The translations under genes and the position numbers were made by a program. This document shows positions 53,195-62,323 of a stretch of DNA of 64,000 bases, piece after piece. Numbering within the stretch: the first letter of the stretch is position 1; the number at the start of each line of letters is the position of its first letter. Location: positions 868,001-932,000 of the forward strand of contig NC_021287.1 in assembly GCF_000402035.1 (NCBI RefSeq). The letters are read 5' to 3'. Below the pieces are notes generated by a model. It saw nothing but the letters and a program-made list of their open reading frames with translations, ran no database searches and had not been told where the DNA came from. Source of the DNA: Caballeronia insecticola (GTDB taxonomy: Bacteria; Pseudomonadota; Gammaproteobacteria; Burkholderiales; Burkholderiaceae).

Positions 53195-55624
53195 TCAGCC
53201 GCCGCGTTCGTCGCTGAGCGCGGTACTCGACTCCCGCCCCGCGTCCTTGTGCGTGCGCGGCAGTTGTCCGCGCGGCCAGCCGCATACGCCGAAGCGATCG
53301 AGCAGCGTCTGCACGCCGTCCGCCGGAACGGGACGCGAAAACAGGAAGCCTTGCGCTTCCACCGGCCCGAGCGCCGCAAGCCACGCGATCTGCTCCTCGC
53401 GCTCGGTGCCTTCCACGACGACCGTCAGCCCCAGCGAGCGCGCCAGATTGACGATCGCCGACACCATCACGCAGACGCTCCGATCTTCCGGAATGGCCTG
53501 GATGAACGAGCGATCGACCTTCAGCGTATCGACCGAGAAGCGGTTCAGATACGACAGCGACGAATAGCCCGTGCCGAAATCGTCCAGCGCGATGCGCACG
53601 CCCAGCCGCTTCAACGCGACGATCTTCTCCTGCACCAGTTCCGGATATTCGACCATCACGGTTTCGGTGATTTCGAGTTCGAGCTTGTCGGACGGAATGC
53701 CGCTCGCTTCGATCGCCCGTGCGACCGTCTCCAGCAAATCGCCGCGCCAGAACTGCACGGCCGAGATGTTCACGGCGAGCGACAAGCCCGTGTAACCGTC
53801 GCGCTGCCATTGCGCGAGCTGCATGCAAGCGGTGTGAATGACGAAATCGCCGACGGCCACGATGAGCCCCGTCGACTCCGCCACCGGAATGAACTCGTTG
53901 GCCGGAATGAGCCCGTGCTGCGGATGATTCCAGCGCACGAGCGCCTCGAAACCGGTGATGCAGCGGCGCGTCAGGTCGATCTTCGGCTGATAGACGAGGA
54001 ACAGTTGTTCCTCCGTCAGCGCGACGCGCAGTTGCTGCTCCCACTTCATCAAATGATCCGCGCGATGCGACAACTGCGGCGAATAGAACTGATAGCAGTT
54101 GCGGCCCGCGTCCTTCGCGCTGTACATCGCGAGATCGGCCTTCTTGAGCAGATCGATCTCGCTTTCGTTCGACACCGAAAACAGCGCGATGCCGATGCTC
54201 GCATGCAGCACGAACGCGCTGCCGCGCACGTCGAAGGGCGTGGCGAACATCGTGGCGATATCGTCGGCGAGCGTGACGGCGCGTTGCTCGACATCGTCGC
54301 CCTTGACGACGACCACGAACTCGTCGCCGCCGATGCGCGACAGCGTGCCGCTGTGGCCGACGGTTTCCGCGAGCCGCGAGGCCGTCATCTGCAGCACGAT
54401 GTCGCCCGCGTTGTGGCCGAGCGTGTCGTTGACGGTCTTGAAATTGTCGAGGTCGATGAACAGCAGCGCGAGTCTCCCGATGTTCTCCGGCTGCGCCACG
54501 TCCTGCCGCAACGCGCGCAGCGTGGAATAGCGGTTGCGCAAGCCCGTGAGCAGATCGTATTCGACGAGATGCGTCATCTCGCGCTCGCGTCCGAGCAGCT
54601 TGCCGATGAGGCCCGTGGCGACCGCGAAGAAGCCGAGCATCGCGAGCGAGATGAAGCTCGCCATCAGCAGATAGACGTTGCGCGTGTGGTTGTAGTCGGT
54701 CATCTCCTCGCGCTCGGAGAGGCCGACGAGCACGCCGAGCGGATAACCGTCGATATGCCGGTAGGAGACGATGCGCTTCACGTGATCGATCGGATCGACA
54801 TAGATGCCCGACGCGTGCTCGGACGTCGGATAGATGCCGCTCGCGCTGAATTCTCCGTGCACGCGATCGGGCGCGCCGTTGCGCGTGCCGCCTCGCGCAA
54901 CGCCGTTGGCCGCGCCATTTTCGGACAGTCCGCCGCCGGTGCTGCGCGCGAGCACCGAGCCGTTATCCGACACGACGGCGATCACGCCCTCGCGGCCAAT
55001 CGACGCGACGTTATAGAAGTCGCTCGTGAAATACACCGGGTCTTCGGACACCACCACGACGCCTGCGAACGAGCCGTCCGCGTGATTGAGCCGGCGCGTG
55101 ATCTGCAAGGTCCACAGGCCCGACACGCGCCCGCGAACCGGACGGCTGATGTAGAGGAGATCGTCGTTGGAATGTGCGTGCACTTTGAAGTGCTCGCGGT
55201 CGGAGAGATCGATCGGTTTCGGATGCGGATCCGACGTATTGGCGACGAGCGTGCCGTATTCGTCGATCAGCGACACCTGCACGAGCGTGTCGCTCTGCAC
55301 GACGCCTTTCTCGACGGTCGCGATCAGGTCGAAATTGTCCGGCGATTTCTCGTACTCGTATTTGACGAAGCGCGTGATCTGGTCGACCTGATGGATCGCC
55401 TTGATGGTGTGCTGTTCGAGCGCCGAGGACAGAATGGCGGCGGATGCCATGGACTCGTGCGTGGTCGCCTCGCGTTCCACCGACAGCCGCGCGAAGATCA
55501 CCGCCCACAGCAGCACCAGCACGAACGAACCGAGCACCGGAATGGCCAGCAGCGCGCGCCGGCGCCGCACGGTTGGCGCGCCAAACAGTGTGCCGCTGAC
55601 GCCGTGCGGGCGCATGCGCTTCAT
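53195..55624 (-). CDS. GGDEF-EAL protein with periplasmic Cache domain
   Basis: The 809-residue membrane protein has segments near 27-45 and 340-365 with a Cache sensor between (SLIDEYGTLVANTSDPHP, SGLWTLQITRRL). A GGDEF domain (432-436) lacks an RxxD site. The EAL domain has E560 in FEALVRW, plus NISAVQF, ETVMVEY, DDFGTGYSS, KVDRSFI and QGFLFSRP, all catalytic positions being intact (with EGTE in place of EGVE). It may therefore synthesise or degrade cyclic di-GMP. The balance cannot be read from sequence. The start ATG follows AGGA. Confidence 0.9.
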   Translation of the reverse strand: MKRMRPHGVSGTLFGAPTVRRRRALLAIPVLGSFVLVLLWAVIFARLSVEREATTHESMASAAILSSALEQHTIKAIHQVDQITRFVKYEYEKSPDNFDLIATVEKGVVQSDTLVQVSLIDEYGTLVANTSDPHPKPIDLSDREHFKVHAHSNDDLLYISRPVRGRVSGLWTLQITRRLNHADGSFAGVVVVSEDPVYFTSDFYNVASIGREGVIAVVSDNGSVLARSTGGGLSENGAANGVARGGTRNGAPDRVHGEFSASGIYPTSEHASGIYVDPIDHVKRIVSYRHIDGYPLGVLVGLSEREEMTDYNHTRNVYLLMASFISLAMLGFFAVATGLIGKLLGREREMTHLVEYDLLTGLRNRYSTLRALRQDVAQPENIGRLALLFIDLDNFKTVNDTLGHNAGDIVLQMTASRLAETVGHSGTLSRIGGDEFVVVVKGDDVEQRAVTLADDIATMFATPFDVRGSAFVLHASIGIALFSVSNESEIDLLKKADLAMYSAKDAGRNCYQFYSPQLSHRADHLMKWEQQLRVALTEEQLFLVYQPKIDLTRRCITGFEALVRWNHPQHGLIPANEFIPVAESTGLIVAVGDFVIHTACMQLAQWQRDGYTGLSLAVNISAVQFWRGDLLETVARAIEASGIPSDKLELEITETVMVEYPELVQEKIVALKRLGVRIALDDFGTGYSSLSYLNRFSVDTLKVDRSFIQAIPEDRSVCVMVSAIVNLARSLGLTVVVEGTEREEQIAWLAALGPVEAQGFLFSRPVPADGVQTLLDRFGVCGWPRGQLPRTHKDAGRESSTALSDERGG

Positions 55625-56074
55625 GGCGCGTCCTGCAATGCGCAATCGCGTAGCGCCGGGCGTGCTGCGAACTGCGCGAGGTGAGTGAAGCGATGCATGT
55701 TCTGAGGCGTTCCGCCGAAACAAGTGACTATACCGCGCGCGGCGCACAGTGGTTGACCGCCGAACAGGCCGTACGGACCGGGTTCCGCGGCGCGGTCTGC
55801 ATCGACGCGCGCCTCGACGGCCGTTCGGCGAGCCGTGTCGTACGAGCAGCACAGTGGCCCGCCGTGCATGCAGGCGCGGGCGTTCGATTGATTAGGCTGC
55901 ATACGTTTGCGCCGCGGCGCAGGCGGCTCGTTCGCACGATCGAGCGCCGCCGTTGTGAACCACGGCATATTTCTGTTCCCCGATTGTTCAGATATTAGCG
56001 AAGGCTCGGGGTTTAAGAAAGGGGCGGAACTTGGGGGTATACGCGCGGGCCTCGGCCGCGCGCAGGTCATTGTT
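55625..56074. other. 450-base region without a recognised gene
   Basis: Open frames exist on both strands but none has a ribosome site and credible protein composition. The region must contain the promoter of the GGDEF-EAL gene. An AT-richer part at 55960-56015 is noticeable. No terminator for the phzF-like gene is obvious. Confidence 0.45.
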
Positions 56075-56965
56075 TCAGATGCGGAAAGTGCCGTCGATCA
56101 CAGTTACCGAATGGCCTCCGATCCACACCGGCGCGCCGTCCGCGAGATCGTCGTAGGCGATGCTCACGCGGCCGTCGCGACCGAGCGCAGTCCCTTGCCG
56201 CACGGTGTATGACGCACCCGGGCGCCGGCCTTGCGCGCTCAGCAAAGTCGCGAGCGCGGCGTTCGCGCTGCCCGTAACCGGATCTTCCATATTCTCAGCG
56301 CCCAGCAGGATCACGCGCAGCTCGAAGGTCGCAGGGCCGCCCGGCGCGTGCGGCCCGTACACGGCGATGCCATGCATGCCCGTTTCCGCGACCAGCGTTG
56401 CAATCGATGCGCGCGCCTCGCCTCGCAGCGACATCGCGAGACATTGCGACGCGTCCTGCACGCGCACGACAAGCCACGGCGCGCCGTTGTTCACGGCCGC
56501 AGGCGGTGCGCTGAAATCGATTACGGCGGGTGCGAGCGATGCGGCAAGACGCGCGTTCTGCGCATCGGTCAGCGGCACGATGGTCGCGGGCGGGGCGGCG
56601 AACGCCCACTCGCCATCGGCGCGCTCGGCAAGCGACACGAGCCCGACGCCGCATTCCTGCACGAGCCGGCCGGGCGTCTTCGGCGTGTAGCCGCTGTCGA
56701 TCAGCGCGTGCGCGCTGCCGAGCGTCGGATGGCCCGCGAACGGCAATTCGACTGCCGTCGTAAAGATGCGCACGCGATAGTCGGCGCGCGGATCGGTCGG
56801 CGGCGACAGAAACGCCGTCTCGGAGAGATTGGTCCAGCGCGCGATTTCCTGCATGCGCGCGCTCGACAGACCTTCGGCGTCGAAGATCACGGCGAGCGGA
56901 TTGCCCTTGAACGGAACCGACGTGAAGACGTCGACCTGCTTGAACTGGACAGTGCGTGAAGACAT
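56075..56965 (-). CDS. PhzF-family isomerase-like protein
   Basis: The 296-residue protein has the two-fold PhzF fold with the catalytic Glu in NLSETAFL (E49), LPFAGHPTLGSAHAL and the second-half signature ENMEDPVTGSANAAL. PhzF itself isomerises a phenazine precursor. Members outside phenazine clusters such as this one are of unknown substrate. An ATG at 56992 would lie inside the terminator of the upstream gene, so the second ATG is chosen. It therefore needs read-through or its own promoter. Confidence 0.87.
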   Translation of the reverse strand: MSSRTVQFKQVDVFTSVPFKGNPLAVIFDAEGLSSARMQEIARWTNLSETAFLSPPTDPRADYRVRIFTTAVELPFAGHPTLGSAHALIDSGYTPKTPGRLVQECGVGLVSLAERADGEWAFAAPPATIVPLTDAQNARLAASLAPAVIDFSAPPAAVNNGAPWLVVRVQDASQCLAMSLRGEARASIATLVAETGMHGIAVYGPHAPGGPATFELRVILLGAENMEDPVTGSANAALATLLSAQGRRPGASYTVRQGTALGRDGRVSIAYDDLADGAPVWIGGHSVTVIDGTFRI

Positions 56966-56992
56966 GAAATGAGGTCTGTTTTTTTGAGGCAT

Positions 56993-57022
56993 AAAAAAAC
57001 CCGGCGCGGGCGCGTCGGGTTT
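56993..57022 (-). terminator. Terminator between ridA and phzF-like gene
   Basis: On the minus strand a stem AACCCG/CGGGTT with GC-rich inner pairs is followed by seven T residues. Confidence 0.75.
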
Positions 57023-57053
57023 CGTGTGCGGGCGAAAGACGCGCTTGCGTAAA

Positions 57054-57515
57054 TTAAGCGACTTCCGCGATCAGCTCGATTTCGACGCACGCGCCAAGCG
57101 GAATCTGCGCGACGCCGAACGCCGAACGCGCATGCTTGCCGGCATCGCCGAAGACTTCCGCGATGAGTTCCGACGCGCCGTTGGTTACGATGTGCTGCTC
57201 GGTGAAATCGAACGTCGAGTTCACGAGGCTCATCACCTTGACGATGCGCGTCACGCGGTTCAGATCGCCGACGTGCGCATGCAGCGTCGCGATCAGGTCG
57301 ATCGCCACGTTGCGCGCGGCGGCCTTGCCTTCTTCGGTCGTGAGGCTGTCGCCGAGCTTGCCGGTGTGAACCTTGCCGTCCTTCTTCGCGATATGCCCCG
57401 ACAGATACACGGTGTTGCCGCTCTGCGCGCTCATCACGTAGGCGGCGGCGGGCGCGCCGGCGACCGGCAGCTCGATGCCGAGTGCCTTCAGCTTGTCGTA
57501 CACATTGGATGCCAT
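57054..57515 (-). CDS. ridA: RidA/YjgF/YER057c-family protein
   Basis: The 153-residue protein belongs to the longer RidA-like branch, with VYLSGHIAKKDG, RVTRIVKVMSLVNST and the conserved Arg in HARSAFGVAQIPLGACVEIE. RidA proteins hydrolyse reactive enamine/imine intermediates released by PLP enzymes. Here an aminotransferase gene lies 64 nt upstream, a functional match. GAGGAG precedes the ATG. Confidence 0.9.
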   Translation of the reverse strand: MASNVYDKLKALGIELPVAGAPAAAYVMSAQSGNTVYLSGHIAKKDGKVHTGKLGDSLTTEEGKAAARNVAIDLIATLHAHVGDLNRVTRIVKVMSLVNSTFDFTEQHIVTNGASELIAEVFGDAGKHARSAFGVAQIPLGACVEIELIAEVA

Positions 57516-57579
57516 CGGTTGCTCCTCATGACTGAATGGGATGAAGGGGCGCCCGAGTTCGGGCGGGCGCCCCGAAGAA

Positions 57580-58776
57580 TCAGATGCTCGCGCGAATCAG
57601 CGCGCCGAGCTTGCTCACGCCTTCCTCGATCTTCGCCGGCGGAACCGTCACGAAGGACAGGCGCAGCGTGTTGTGCTCGGCGTCGTTGGCGTAGAACGGA
57701 CCGCCCGGCACGAAGGCCACATTCTGCGCGATGGATTGTTCGAGCAGCTTCATCGTATTGACGTGCTTCGGCAGCGTCAGCCACACGAACATGCCGCCTT
57801 CCGGCCGGTTCCATTCGACGCCGGCGGGCATGTGGCGGTCCAGCGCGTCGAGCATCGCCTGACACTGATCGCGATAGAGCGCGCGGATGGTCGGCACGTG
57901 CTGATCGAGGAAGCCGTCCTTGACGACTTCGTACACGATGCGCTGCGTGAGGCTCGGCGTGTGCAGATCGGTTGCCTGCTTGGCCTGCACGAGCTTGAAG
58001 TGCAGTTCCTCGGGCGCGATGATGTAGCCCACGCGCAGGCCCGGCGCCAGCACCTTCGAGAACGAGCCGAGATGCACGATGTGATCGGGCGCCATGGAGA
58101 GCATCGTCGGCAGCGGGGCGCCTGCGTAGTCGAGCGCGCCGTAGGGATCGTCCTCGATCACAGGAAACGACGCCTTCTGCGCGAACGCGGCAAGCGCCTG
58201 GCGGCGCGCGAGCGGCAGGCGGCGGCCGGTCGGATTCTGGAAGTTCGGCTGTGCGTACAGCAGACGCGCGTTTGCGATGAGCGCGCCGTCGAGCCGCTCG
58301 GGAATCAGGCCGGATTCGTCGGTCGGGACCTGCACGTAGTGCGGCTCGAAGAGTGAGAACGACTGGAGCGCGCCGAGGTAAGTCGGCGTTTCGACGAGCA
58401 CGCGGCTGCCCGGATCGACGAGCGTCTTGCCGAGCAGATCGAGCGCCTGCTGCGAGCCGGTCGTGATGAGCACCTGCGTCGGACGGATCTGCGCGCCGTT
58501 CACCGAATAGCGCGCCGCGACCCATTCGCGCAGCGGCAGATAGCCTTCGGTCGCGCTGTACTGAAGCGCCGCGGCGGGCTGGTCGCGCAGGATGCGCTCC
58601 GAGGCATGGCGCATTTCCTCGACGGGAAACGTCGCGGGCGAGGGCAGACCGCCCGCGAAGGAAATGACCTCGGGCCGCTCCGTGACCTTCAGGATTTCGC
58701 GAATCGCCGAACTGGTGAGCTTGCGTGCGCGTTCGGAGAGTTGCCACGGCGTGGCGCGGAGATCGGCTTGATTCAT
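57580..58776 (-). CDS. PLP-dependent aminotransferase (2-aminoadipate/valine-pyruvate-like)
   Basis: The 398-residue fold-type I aminotransferase has YSATEGYLPLREWVAARY, QPNFQNPTGRRL and the PLP lysine K241 in GSFSKVLAPGLRVGY. It resembles the MocR-like aminotransferase branch that includes LysN and 2-aminoadipate aminotransferase. It lies between an EamA exporter gene (105 nt) and ridA (64 nt) in one direction. A hairpin without T-tract (57545-57573) lies before ridA. The substrate is unknown. Confidence 0.88.
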   Translation of the reverse strand: MNQADLRATPWQLSERARKLTSSAIREILKVTERPEVISFAGGLPSPATFPVEEMRHASERILRDQPAAALQYSATEGYLPLREWVAARYSVNGAQIRPTQVLITTGSQQALDLLGKTLVDPGSRVLVETPTYLGALQSFSLFEPHYVQVPTDESGLIPERLDGALIANARLLYAQPNFQNPTGRRLPLARRQALAAFAQKASFPVIEDDPYGALDYAGAPLPTMLSMAPDHIVHLGSFSKVLAPGLRVGYIIAPEELHFKLVQAKQATDLHTPSLTQRIVYEVVKDGFLDQHVPTIRALYRDQCQAMLDALDRHMPAGVEWNRPEGGMFVWLTLPKHVNTMKLLEQSIAQNVAFVPGGPFYANDAEHNTLRLSFVTVPPAKIEEGVSKLGALIRASI

Positions 58777-58881
58777 GAAATGCCTCGGTTGTCTCTGGGG
58801 TTATGTCTCGCGCGGCGCGGGCCGCGTGTTTTCAAACTGGGCTGACGACGAACTGCAATCCGTGATTATCGCGCGGGCGCG

Positions 58882-59832
58882 TCATCTTGCGTGCGTCGTG
58901 CGGGCGGCGCCCGGTGCAACCACGGCCGGCGTCGGCGCGGGACGCACGGCGGCGCGCCGGCCGAGCACGACGGTCACGATGACGGCGGCCGCATACAGCC
59001 ACGTCGATGCGCTCACGTGCTCGCCGAAGAACAGCGCGGACAACGCCATCGTGAAGAAGATCTGCAGCAACTGAACCTGCCCGACGCGCGCGATGCCGCC
59101 CATCGCGAGTCCCGCGTACCACGCGAAAAAGCCGATGAACTGCGAGAACAGCGTCACGTAGCCGAACGCGAGCCAGGTCTTGAGCGACAGCGCTTCGGGA
59201 TGCGTCGCATGGCTGCCGAACAATTGCGCCCACGCGAGCCAGCCGACCGGCAGCACCAGAAACGGCGCGGAGAGCACGAGCGCCCAGCAGATCACCTGCC
59301 AGCCGCCCATCTGCCGCGCGAGCCGCGCGCCTTCGGCGTAACCGAGCGCGCCGATGCCGACCGCGACGAGCATCAGCAGGTCGCCCGCCTGCAATCCGCC
59401 GCCGCCCGACTGCAGCGCGAACGCGACGACAATCGCGCTGCCCGCAATCGCGCTCGCCCAGAACGCCTTCGACGGCCGCTCGTGCGAGAGCCACGCCGCA
59501 TAAATCGCGACGCACAGTGGCTGCAACCCGTTGACGACGGCGCCGTGCGAGGCGGGCACGGTTTTCATGGCCCACGCCGAAAACACCGGAAACGCGATGA
59601 TGACGCCCAGCGCGACGATCGCCAGGCTCTTGACCTGCGGCCACGTCGGCAGCTTTTCGCGGCGCCAGGCGAGCAGCGCGGCGGCCGGAATCGCGGCGAC
59701 GAGCGCGCGTCCGAGGCCGTTCAGCAGCGGATGCACCTCCGCGACGACGATGCGCGTCATCGGCAGCGTCAGACTGAAAATGACGACGCCGATCAGGCCG
59801 AGCAACATGCCTTCGGTTTCGCGGGACTTCAT
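58882..59832 (-). CDS. EamA/DMT-family exporter
   Basis: The 316-residue protein has ten membrane segments in two repeated EamA halves (SLTLPMTRIVVAEVHPLLNGLGRAL; MGGIARVGQVQLLQIFFTMALSALFFGE). Such proteins export amino acids or metabolites. AGGAG lies before the ATG. The open frame extends upstream without family similarity. It follows the VOC gene by 28 nt and precedes the aminotransferase gene, so an amino-acid-linked substrate is plausible. Confidence 0.87.
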   Translation of the reverse strand: MKSRETEGMLLGLIGVVIFSLTLPMTRIVVAEVHPLLNGLGRALVAAIPAAALLAWRREKLPTWPQVKSLAIVALGVIIAFPVFSAWAMKTVPASHGAVVNGLQPLCVAIYAAWLSHERPSKAFWASAIAGSAIVVAFALQSGGGGLQAGDLLMLVAVGIGALGYAEGARLARQMGGWQVICWALVLSAPFLVLPVGWLAWAQLFGSHATHPEALSLKTWLAFGYVTLFSQFIGFFAWYAGLAMGGIARVGQVQLLQIFFTMALSALFFGEHVSASTWLYAAAVIVTVVLGRRAAVRPAPTPAVVAPGAARTTHAR

Positions 59833-59860
59833 CGTGAGGTGTCTCCTGGTTGGCCTGCGC

Positions 59861-60658
59861 TTACGCGTCGGGCGGGGTATCGGGTGCTTCCTGCGGCTCG
59901 GGCTTTTTCGTCCGGCGGCGTTTGGCCGCCTGCTGCGCGTCTTCTTCGCGCGCCCGCGCCTGTTCCGCCGATTCGCCGAGCGTGAGCACGGAGCCATCCG
60001 GCAGATCGAACTGCGCGACGAGCACGGGCGCGCCCGCCGTCGCCTGAACCTGCATCAGATGCGACGCGCCGAGCCATTCGAGCTGAGCGGCGAGCGCCGC
60101 CGCGTCCGGATGAAAACCCGTCAGCGATTTCAGCGCGATGCCCGTTTGCGGCAGCGTGTCGCTCGGATGGCGCGGCGTGTCCCACTGGATCAGCGACGGC
60201 AGCACACCGTCGCCGGCGCCTTGCCACGCGGGGAACGCGCCGTCGTCCGGCACGGTCAGGCCCCACGAATTGCCGCCGCGCGACATGGCCGCGACGGGCG
60301 CGATGCGTTCGGGATACTGCTCGCGCCAACGCACGAGCGACTTCGGCCGCTCCACGCGCACGGCCCAGTGCACGAGCTGCGGGCCGTTTTCTTCGAGACG
60401 GCGCTGCATCGCCGGATCGTCGAGCGCGAACAGGCGCGGGCGCGGCGAAGCGACGGGCGCCGCGTGCGGATCGATCGCGATCACTTCCAGATACGCGCCG
60501 CCCCACAGATTCAGCAGACGGTTGTGCGTGCGCATCAGCGGATGCGCTCCGCCCGCCGCCATCTCCACGCCGAATTTCGTGGCGACGAAGCGCGCGCCTT
60601 CTTCAAGCGTCAGGGCGTTGATTATGAGGTGATCGAGTTTGAGTCGACGGTCGGTCAT
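59861..60658 (-). CDS. Glyoxalase-like (VOC) domain protein
   Basis: The 265-residue protein starts RRLKLDHLIINALTLEEGARFV and contains THNRLLNLWGGAYLEVIAIDP, as in the glyoxalase-like family Pfam PF13468, with a basic, Pro-rich tail of ~35 residues (RRRTKKPEPQEAP) unlike the family core. It is the first gene of the VOC-EamA-aminotransferase-RidA series and divergent from a MocR regulator. The activity is unknown. Confidence 0.83.
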   Translation of the reverse strand: MTDRRLKLDHLIINALTLEEGARFVATKFGVEMAAGGAHPLMRTHNRLLNLWGGAYLEVIAIDPHAAPVASPRPRLFALDDPAMQRRLEENGPQLVHWAVRVERPKSLVRWREQYPERIAPVAAMSRGGNSWGLTVPDDGAFPAWQGAGDGVLPSLIQWDTPRHPSDTLPQTGIALKSLTGFHPDAAALAAQLEWLGASHLMQVQATAGAPVLVAQFDLPDGSVLTLGESAEQARAREEDAQQAAKRRRTKKPEPQEAPDTPPDA

Positions 60659-60758
60659 GAGAGGGGCAAAGGGGGCGCAAAAAACGGTTCAAAGGCCGAA
60701 AGCATAACGCTTCCCCGCCGCGCTTCTGAAAGCCCGAAAGCAGAATGTAGCCGCTATC

Positions 60759-60780
60759 ACCGTAACAGTAACGGTACAAT
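60759..60780 (+). promoter_or_regulatory. Palindrome and -10 box upstream of the MocR gene
   Basis: ACCGTAACAGTAACGGT (60759-60775) is an imperfect 17-bp palindrome that runs into TACAAT, a good -10 box, at 60775-60780. It lies between the MocR gene and the divergent operon and is a likely operator for autoregulation. Confidence 0.5.
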
Positions 60781-60847
60781 CGGCCCCATACTATTCGATA
60801 CAGTTTCTCCAACGCCGCCGCGCGTTCGCCGAACATCGGAGGTCCGC

Positions 60848-62323
60848 ATGTCCGTCCCGCTCGAACAGATTCCCGCCCCGCACGACGCCCCGCAGCTCAC
60901 GCTCGTCGATCAGCTCGTGCAATGGGGACGCCGCCGTATCGACGAACGCGTGTTCCGTCCCGGCATGCGCATGCCGTCGATCCGCAAGCTGGCGCTCGAC
61001 AAGGGCGTGTCGCGGTTCACGGTGGTCGAGGCGTACGAGCGGCTGGTCGCGCACGGTTATCTCGATTCGCGGCGCGGCTCCGGTTTCTACGTGCGCGAGC
61101 GCAGCGCGCCGGCATTGGTCGCGAAGGGCGAGACATCGGCGATGGCGGCGCTCGCGGCGGAGCGCGAGCCGGTGCGGAACACCATCGACGTGGTCTGGCT
61201 GCTGCGCAACATGCTGCATACGTCCAGCCCGGAAAAAGGGCCGGGTCTCGGTTACCTGCCGGGCCGCTGGCTCGACGGCGAACTCATTACGAACGCGCTG
61301 CGTTCGCTGTCGCGGCAGAGCGGCGCGCAGATGCTCGGCTTCGGCACGCCGCAAGGCTTTTTGCCGTTGCGCCAGCAGTTGCAGACGCGGCTGGAGGAAC
61401 TGGAAATCGGCGCGTCGGCGGCGCGGCAGATCGTGCTCGTGTCGGGCATCACGCAAGCGATCGACCTGATCGCGCGCCTCTACGTCAAACCGGGCGACGC
61501 GGTGATCGTAGGCGATCCGGCGTGGTTCCAGATGTTCGGCCGTTTCGCGTCGCAGGGCGCGCGGCTCCTCGGCATGCCGTACACGCCCGACGGTCCCGAC
61601 CTCGACGCGCTCGAGACGCTCGTCGCGACCTGGCGTCCAAAGATGCTGATCATCAACTCCGTCCTGCAGAACCCGACCGGCACCTCGCTCACCGCCGCGC
61701 AGGCGTTCCGTATCCTGCAACTGGCGCAGGAGTACGACTTCATCGTCGTCGAGGACGATGTGTACGGCGATTTCTGTCCAGCGGGCTTTCCCGCGACGCG
61801 CCTGGCTTCGCTCGATCAGCTAAAGCGCGTGATCTTTCTCGGCAGTTTTTCGAAGACGCTCGCGGCGAATCTGCGCGTCGGCTATATCGCGGCGTCGGCC
61901 GACGTGGCGAAGGCGCTCGCCGACCAGAAGATGCTCGTCGGCATGACGAGCCCGGAACTCAACGAGCGCGTCGTCTACAAGGTGCTGACCGAAGGGCACT
62001 ACCGGCGGCACGTCGAGCGGCTGCGCGCGCGGCTCGACGGCGTGCGCGAAAAGACCGCGCGCATGCTGGAGAAGACCGGCCTCAGGCTTTTCGCGACGCC
62101 CCCCGCGGCAGGCATGTTCCTGTGGGCGGACGCGGGCGTCGACTCCGACGGTCTCGCGGCGGCCGGACACGAAGCGGGCTTTCTGCTCACGCCCGGCAGC
62201 CTGTTTTCCCCGCATCAATCGCCGACAACCTGGATGCGCTTCAACATCGCCAATTGCGGCGATCCGGCGCTGCCCGAACTGCTGTCGAACTGTCTGGAAA
62301 AGGCGTCGCGGCGAAGCGCCTAG
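60848..62323 (+). CDS. MocR-type GntR regulator with aminotransferase domain
   Basis: The 491-residue protein has a GntR winged helix (about 20-90: RPGMRMPSIRKLALDKGVSRFTVVEAYERL, HGYLDSRRGSGFYV) joined to a fold-type I aminotransferase-like domain with PLP lysine K336 in GSFSKTLAANLRVGY. MocR proteins use PLP or an aldimine as effector and often control divergent PLP-related genes. GGAGG precedes the ATG by five bases. It is divergent from the VOC-EamA-aminotransferase-RidA genes. Its stop shares CTAG with that of the convergent gene. Confidence 0.92.
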   Translation: MSVPLEQIPAPHDAPQLTLVDQLVQWGRRRIDERVFRPGMRMPSIRKLALDKGVSRFTVVEAYERLVAHGYLDSRRGSGFYVRERSAPALVAKGETSAMAALAAEREPVRNTIDVVWLLRNMLHTSSPEKGPGLGYLPGRWLDGELITNALRSLSRQSGAQMLGFGTPQGFLPLRQQLQTRLEELEIGASAARQIVLVSGITQAIDLIARLYVKPGDAVIVGDPAWFQMFGRFASQGARLLGMPYTPDGPDLDALETLVATWRPKMLIINSVLQNPTGTSLTAAQAFRILQLAQEYDFIVVEDDVYGDFCPAGFPATRLASLDQLKRVIFLGSFSKTLAANLRVGYIAASADVAKALADQKMLVGMTSPELNERVVYKVLTEGHYRRHVERLRARLDGVREKTARMLEKTGLRLFATPPAAGMFLWADAGVDSDGLAAAGHEAGFLLTPGSLFSPHQSPTTWMRFNIANCGDPALPELLSNCLEKASRRSA

